A stretch of DNA of 64,000 bases from Neocallimastix lanati (nom. inval.) (taxonomy: Eukaryota > Neocallimastigomycota > Neocallimastigomycetes > Neocallimastigales > Neocallimastigaceae): positions 1,411,601 through 1,475,600 of the forward strand of contig JACVTC010000032.1 in the NCBI GenBank assembly GCA_016946835.1, written 5' to 3'. A program made the translations under genes and the position numbers. Below the pieces are notes generated by a model that was given only the letters and a program-made list of their open reading frames with translations, was not told the DNA's origin and ran no database searches. How positions within the stretch are numbered: position 1 is the stretch's first letter; each line of letters begins with the position of its first letter. Below, one piece after another: positions 61,836 to 64,000 of this stretch.

Positions 61836-63272
61836 ATGGAAGACAATATAGAAATTGAAATAAGTGAAACAAATCGAGGAAATGAACAAATTATTATTAA
61901 TAAAAAACACAAATTTAATTTTTCATTTCAAAGGAAAGATAAATCAAAAATTTATAGATGCACTGAATATAAGACTTTAAATAAATGTAAATCTTTAATT
62001 ATTTTAAATGATAAAAAGGAGGTTTTAAAATATGAAAGTTTACATAACCATCTCGAAAAAGAAATTGATGTGTCTATATCAGTAGCAAAGCATAAAATTA
62101 AGGAAGAAATTAAGAAAAATTCAATTCCTATGGATATAAAACCTAAACATATATTTAATGCCGTTTCTCAAGAAATGGGACTTATATGTCCCGAATATAG
62201 TACAATTAGATCCCAAATAATAAGAAATATAAATAAACAATTTCCTCCAAACATAAAAGGTTTTGATGATATTCCCATTGAATCAGAATATTATAAAATG
62301 AAAAGAAATGAAAATTTTATGATATTTAAAAATACTGATCTAATAATCTTTCAATCACCATTCCAAGCATATTTATTTTCGAATTATCATAAAAATATAT
62401 TTACGGACGGTACATTTTATACAGCACCGAAATTTAGTTATCAGTTATTTATAACAAGAACTTATGTTGGGGAATTTAATATGCTTTACACTACTTCCAT
62501 TTCTATATTAAAAAATAAAAAACAATCTACATATGAAACATTATTTAAAGAAATAAAAAAAAATGCAAATAAATTTAGGAGTAATACATTAATTACTACA
62601 ATTAATTTTCATTGTGATTTTGAACAAGGTATATCTAATGCCACAAAAAAAGTTTTTCCCAATATAAATATTAAATATTGTGTTTGGCATTACAAAAGAT
62701 CATTAGAAAAACAAAAAAATATATTATGTTATCATGAAGTGAAGAATAATAATGATGTATATATTTATTATAAAGCTATTTCGAACTTACCGTTTATAAA
62801 CCCTAACTATATATTTGATATTTATATTATAATAAAAAGAATTTATCAAAAAAAAAAGTATAATAATTTTCTGCAATTTTTAGAATATTTTAATAAAAAT
62901 TATTTACTTAAGTATAATGTTAATAATTGGAATTATTATGAAAATATAGAGCATTTAACAAACAATGCATCAGAATCTTATAATAGCTACTTAAATAATA
63001 TATTTCCAAATAAACCTTTATTTTATAAATTAATATATATATTAAAAGAAGAAGAAAACTTATCTTATAATGATTACCAAAGGAGAACTAAAGGAAATTG
63101 GAAAAAAAAGCAAAAAATATTTAGTGCAACTGATGAAATTAAAATTTTAATTGAAAATTACAAAAGTAAGGAAATAAATTTATTTTATAATGGATGCAAC
63201 AGAAATGAATTAATTAAATTATGGAAAGAATGTTTAATTGATTTAAACGATATAAATATTAATTTAAAATAA
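61836..63272 (+). CDS. MULE-type transposase with FLYWCH zinc finger, intact
   Basis: A single uninterrupted frame of 478 aa, the only long intronless gene here. Residues 26-75 form a FLYWCH-like finger: Cys42, Cys51, His70, His72 (YRCTEYKTLNKCKS, ESLHNHLE), expected to bind the element's DNA ends. The DDE core of the MULE domain is visible: Asp191 in FTDGTFYTAPKFSYQLFI, Asp261 in NFHCDFEQGISNATKKVFPN with the family C-x2-H (KYCVWHYKRSLE, Cys282/His285), and Glu380 in LTNNASESYNSYLNNIFPN. All three look intact, so the protein could be active. A downstream duplication of the last coding bases and a tandem array follow, and end-like repeats lie upstream at 60967-61325. The right end of the element is not seen and may lie beyond the window. 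Confidence 0.9.
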   Translation: MEDNIEIEISETNRGNEQIIINKKHKFNFSFQRKDKSKIYRCTEYKTLNKCKSLIILNDKKEVLKYESLHNHLEKEIDVSISVAKHKIKEEIKKNSIPMDIKPKHIFNAVSQEMGLICPEYSTIRSQIIRNINKQFPPNIKGFDDIPIESEYYKMKRNENFMIFKNTDLIIFQSPFQAYLFSNYHKNIFTDGTFYTAPKFSYQLFITRTYVGEFNMLYTTSISILKNKKQSTYETLFKEIKKNANKFRSNTLITTINFHCDFEQGISNATKKVFPNINIKYCVWHYKRSLEKQKNILCYHEVKNNNDVYIYYKAISNLPFINPNYIFDIYIIIKRIYQKKKYNNFLQFLEYFNKNYLLKYNVNNWNYYENIEHLTNNASESYNSYLNNIFPNKPLFYKLIYILKEEENLSYNDYQRRTKGNWKKKQKIFSATDEIKILIENYKSKEINLFYNGCNRNELIKLWKECLIDLNDININLK

Positions 63273-63400
63273 ATAATCTTAATTTAAAAAAATGCTAGAA
63301 AAATAAAAATTTATTTATTTTAAATTTATATTTATAATCGTTTAAATAATAATTAAATAATCTTAATTTAAAAAAATGCTAGAAAAATACAAATTTATTT
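63270..63400. repeat. Two direct copies of a 47-bp segment at the transposase 3' end
   Basis: 63270-63316 (beginning at the TAA stop) and 63354-63400 share TCTTAATTTAAAAAAATGCT plus flanks with one visible mismatch. Confidence 0.9.
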
Positions 63401-63506
63401 ACCTATTGTGTTTATTTAATAATCTTAATAGAAATTATCTTTTAGTTATTTTTATTAAGTAATTTATAACTAAAACCGATTTATTTGATACTAGTTAAAA
63501 TTTTAT

Positions 63507-63600
63507 TAATATCAATATCAATATTATATAATTATAAATTTTATTAATATCAATATCAATATTATATAATTACAAATTTTATTAATATCAATATACTTTT
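63507..63600. repeat. Tandem array downstream of the intact MULE
   Basis: Two full and one partial unit of about 39-40 bp with core ATTAATATCAATATCAATAT, the same core as in 39352-39576. Confidence 0.88.
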
Positions 63601-64000
63601 CAAAATTAATTATGGTATTAAAAATATTAAATTCAATAAAAGATTTTTATTATTTTATTAAAATTATAATTGTTATTATTATATTTTAATAATAATTGAT
63701 TCATATTGATCAAACATTATAAATATTACTATGCAAATAATTAATTATTTTAATAGGATCAATTATTCAACTCTTATTGTTTTAATTTTTAATTCTTATA
63801 TCATTTAAATTAATATATATATATATATATCGTTTATGAAAATATGAATTATAAATAATTAAAATTATTTACTTTTCATTTAAATTTTTTTATTTACTAT
63901 AATAAAATATAATAATTAAAAGACAAACGTTATTATAACTAATTTTTTTTTTTTTTTAGAAAAATAAATGAAAAAAATTAAAATATATAAGATTCCTATA
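63601..64000. other. A/T-rich flank
   Basis: No gene, repeat or element end recognised up to the window edge. Confidence 0.5.

Overview
The window looks like nuclear DNA of a very AT-rich, intron-rich fungus. Intergenic DNA is almost pure A/T, with long poly-A/T tracts and (TAA)n arrays. Exons are richer in G and C, introns are short with GTA(A/T)GT...AG borders, and several proteins carry poly-Asn runs. A PMT2-type protein O-mannosyltransferase, an Iml1 homologue, a LysM protein and a FLYWCH/MULE transposase argue for a fungus. An anaerobic gut fungus (Neocallimastigomycota) is the best guess, by composition and gene style only. Splice models were built by hand: every complete gene keeps one open frame and its summed exon length is a multiple of three.

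Layout from left to right (strand). 36-553 (-): 5' part of a secreted LysM protein, cut by the window edge. 6711-9538 (+): PGS1, phosphatidylglycerophosphate synthase. 10.9-14.2 kb: a peculiar block of poly-A/T tracts, coding-like scraps and one perfect 21-bp hairpin. 14198-15251 (-): RPL7. 15868-18138 (-): SAM50, divergent from 18686-19599 (+), a CWC21-type splicing factor. 20289-27195 (-): IML1/DEPDC5 homologue with a DEP domain. 29376-31458 (-): SCD6/LSM14. 34216-35211 (+): J-domain protein. 37800-39228 (+): decayed MULE transposase. 41307-45117 (+): PMT2. 47210-49462 (-): B-type cyclin. 52078-55683 (-): unknown two-exon Asn-rich protein with Cys/His clusters. 57145-59439 (-): secreted HExxH metalloprotease with a possible GPI tail. 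61836-63272 (+): intact MULE transposase of the same family as 37800.

Most genes are housekeeping: membrane lipid synthesis, outer-membrane protein insertion, translation, splicing, TORC1 nutrient signalling, mRNA translation control, cell-cycle control and glycosylation. They form no operon or cluster. PGS1 and SAM50 both belong to mitochondria or mitochondrion-derived organelles, which in an anaerobic fungus would be hydrogenosomes.

The least explained part is the mobile DNA. Two MULE transposase copies (one intact, one broken) share the window with several short noncoding pieces that begin or end in the same motif, roughly GGGAGTGTTGCATTTCGCCAAA, sometimes followed by GTGGCGTAT. Two of these pieces (46336-46687 and 60967-61325) have inverted ends about 350 bp apart and look like MITEs that the MULE could mobilise. 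No tRNA, rRNA or CRISPR array was recognised.
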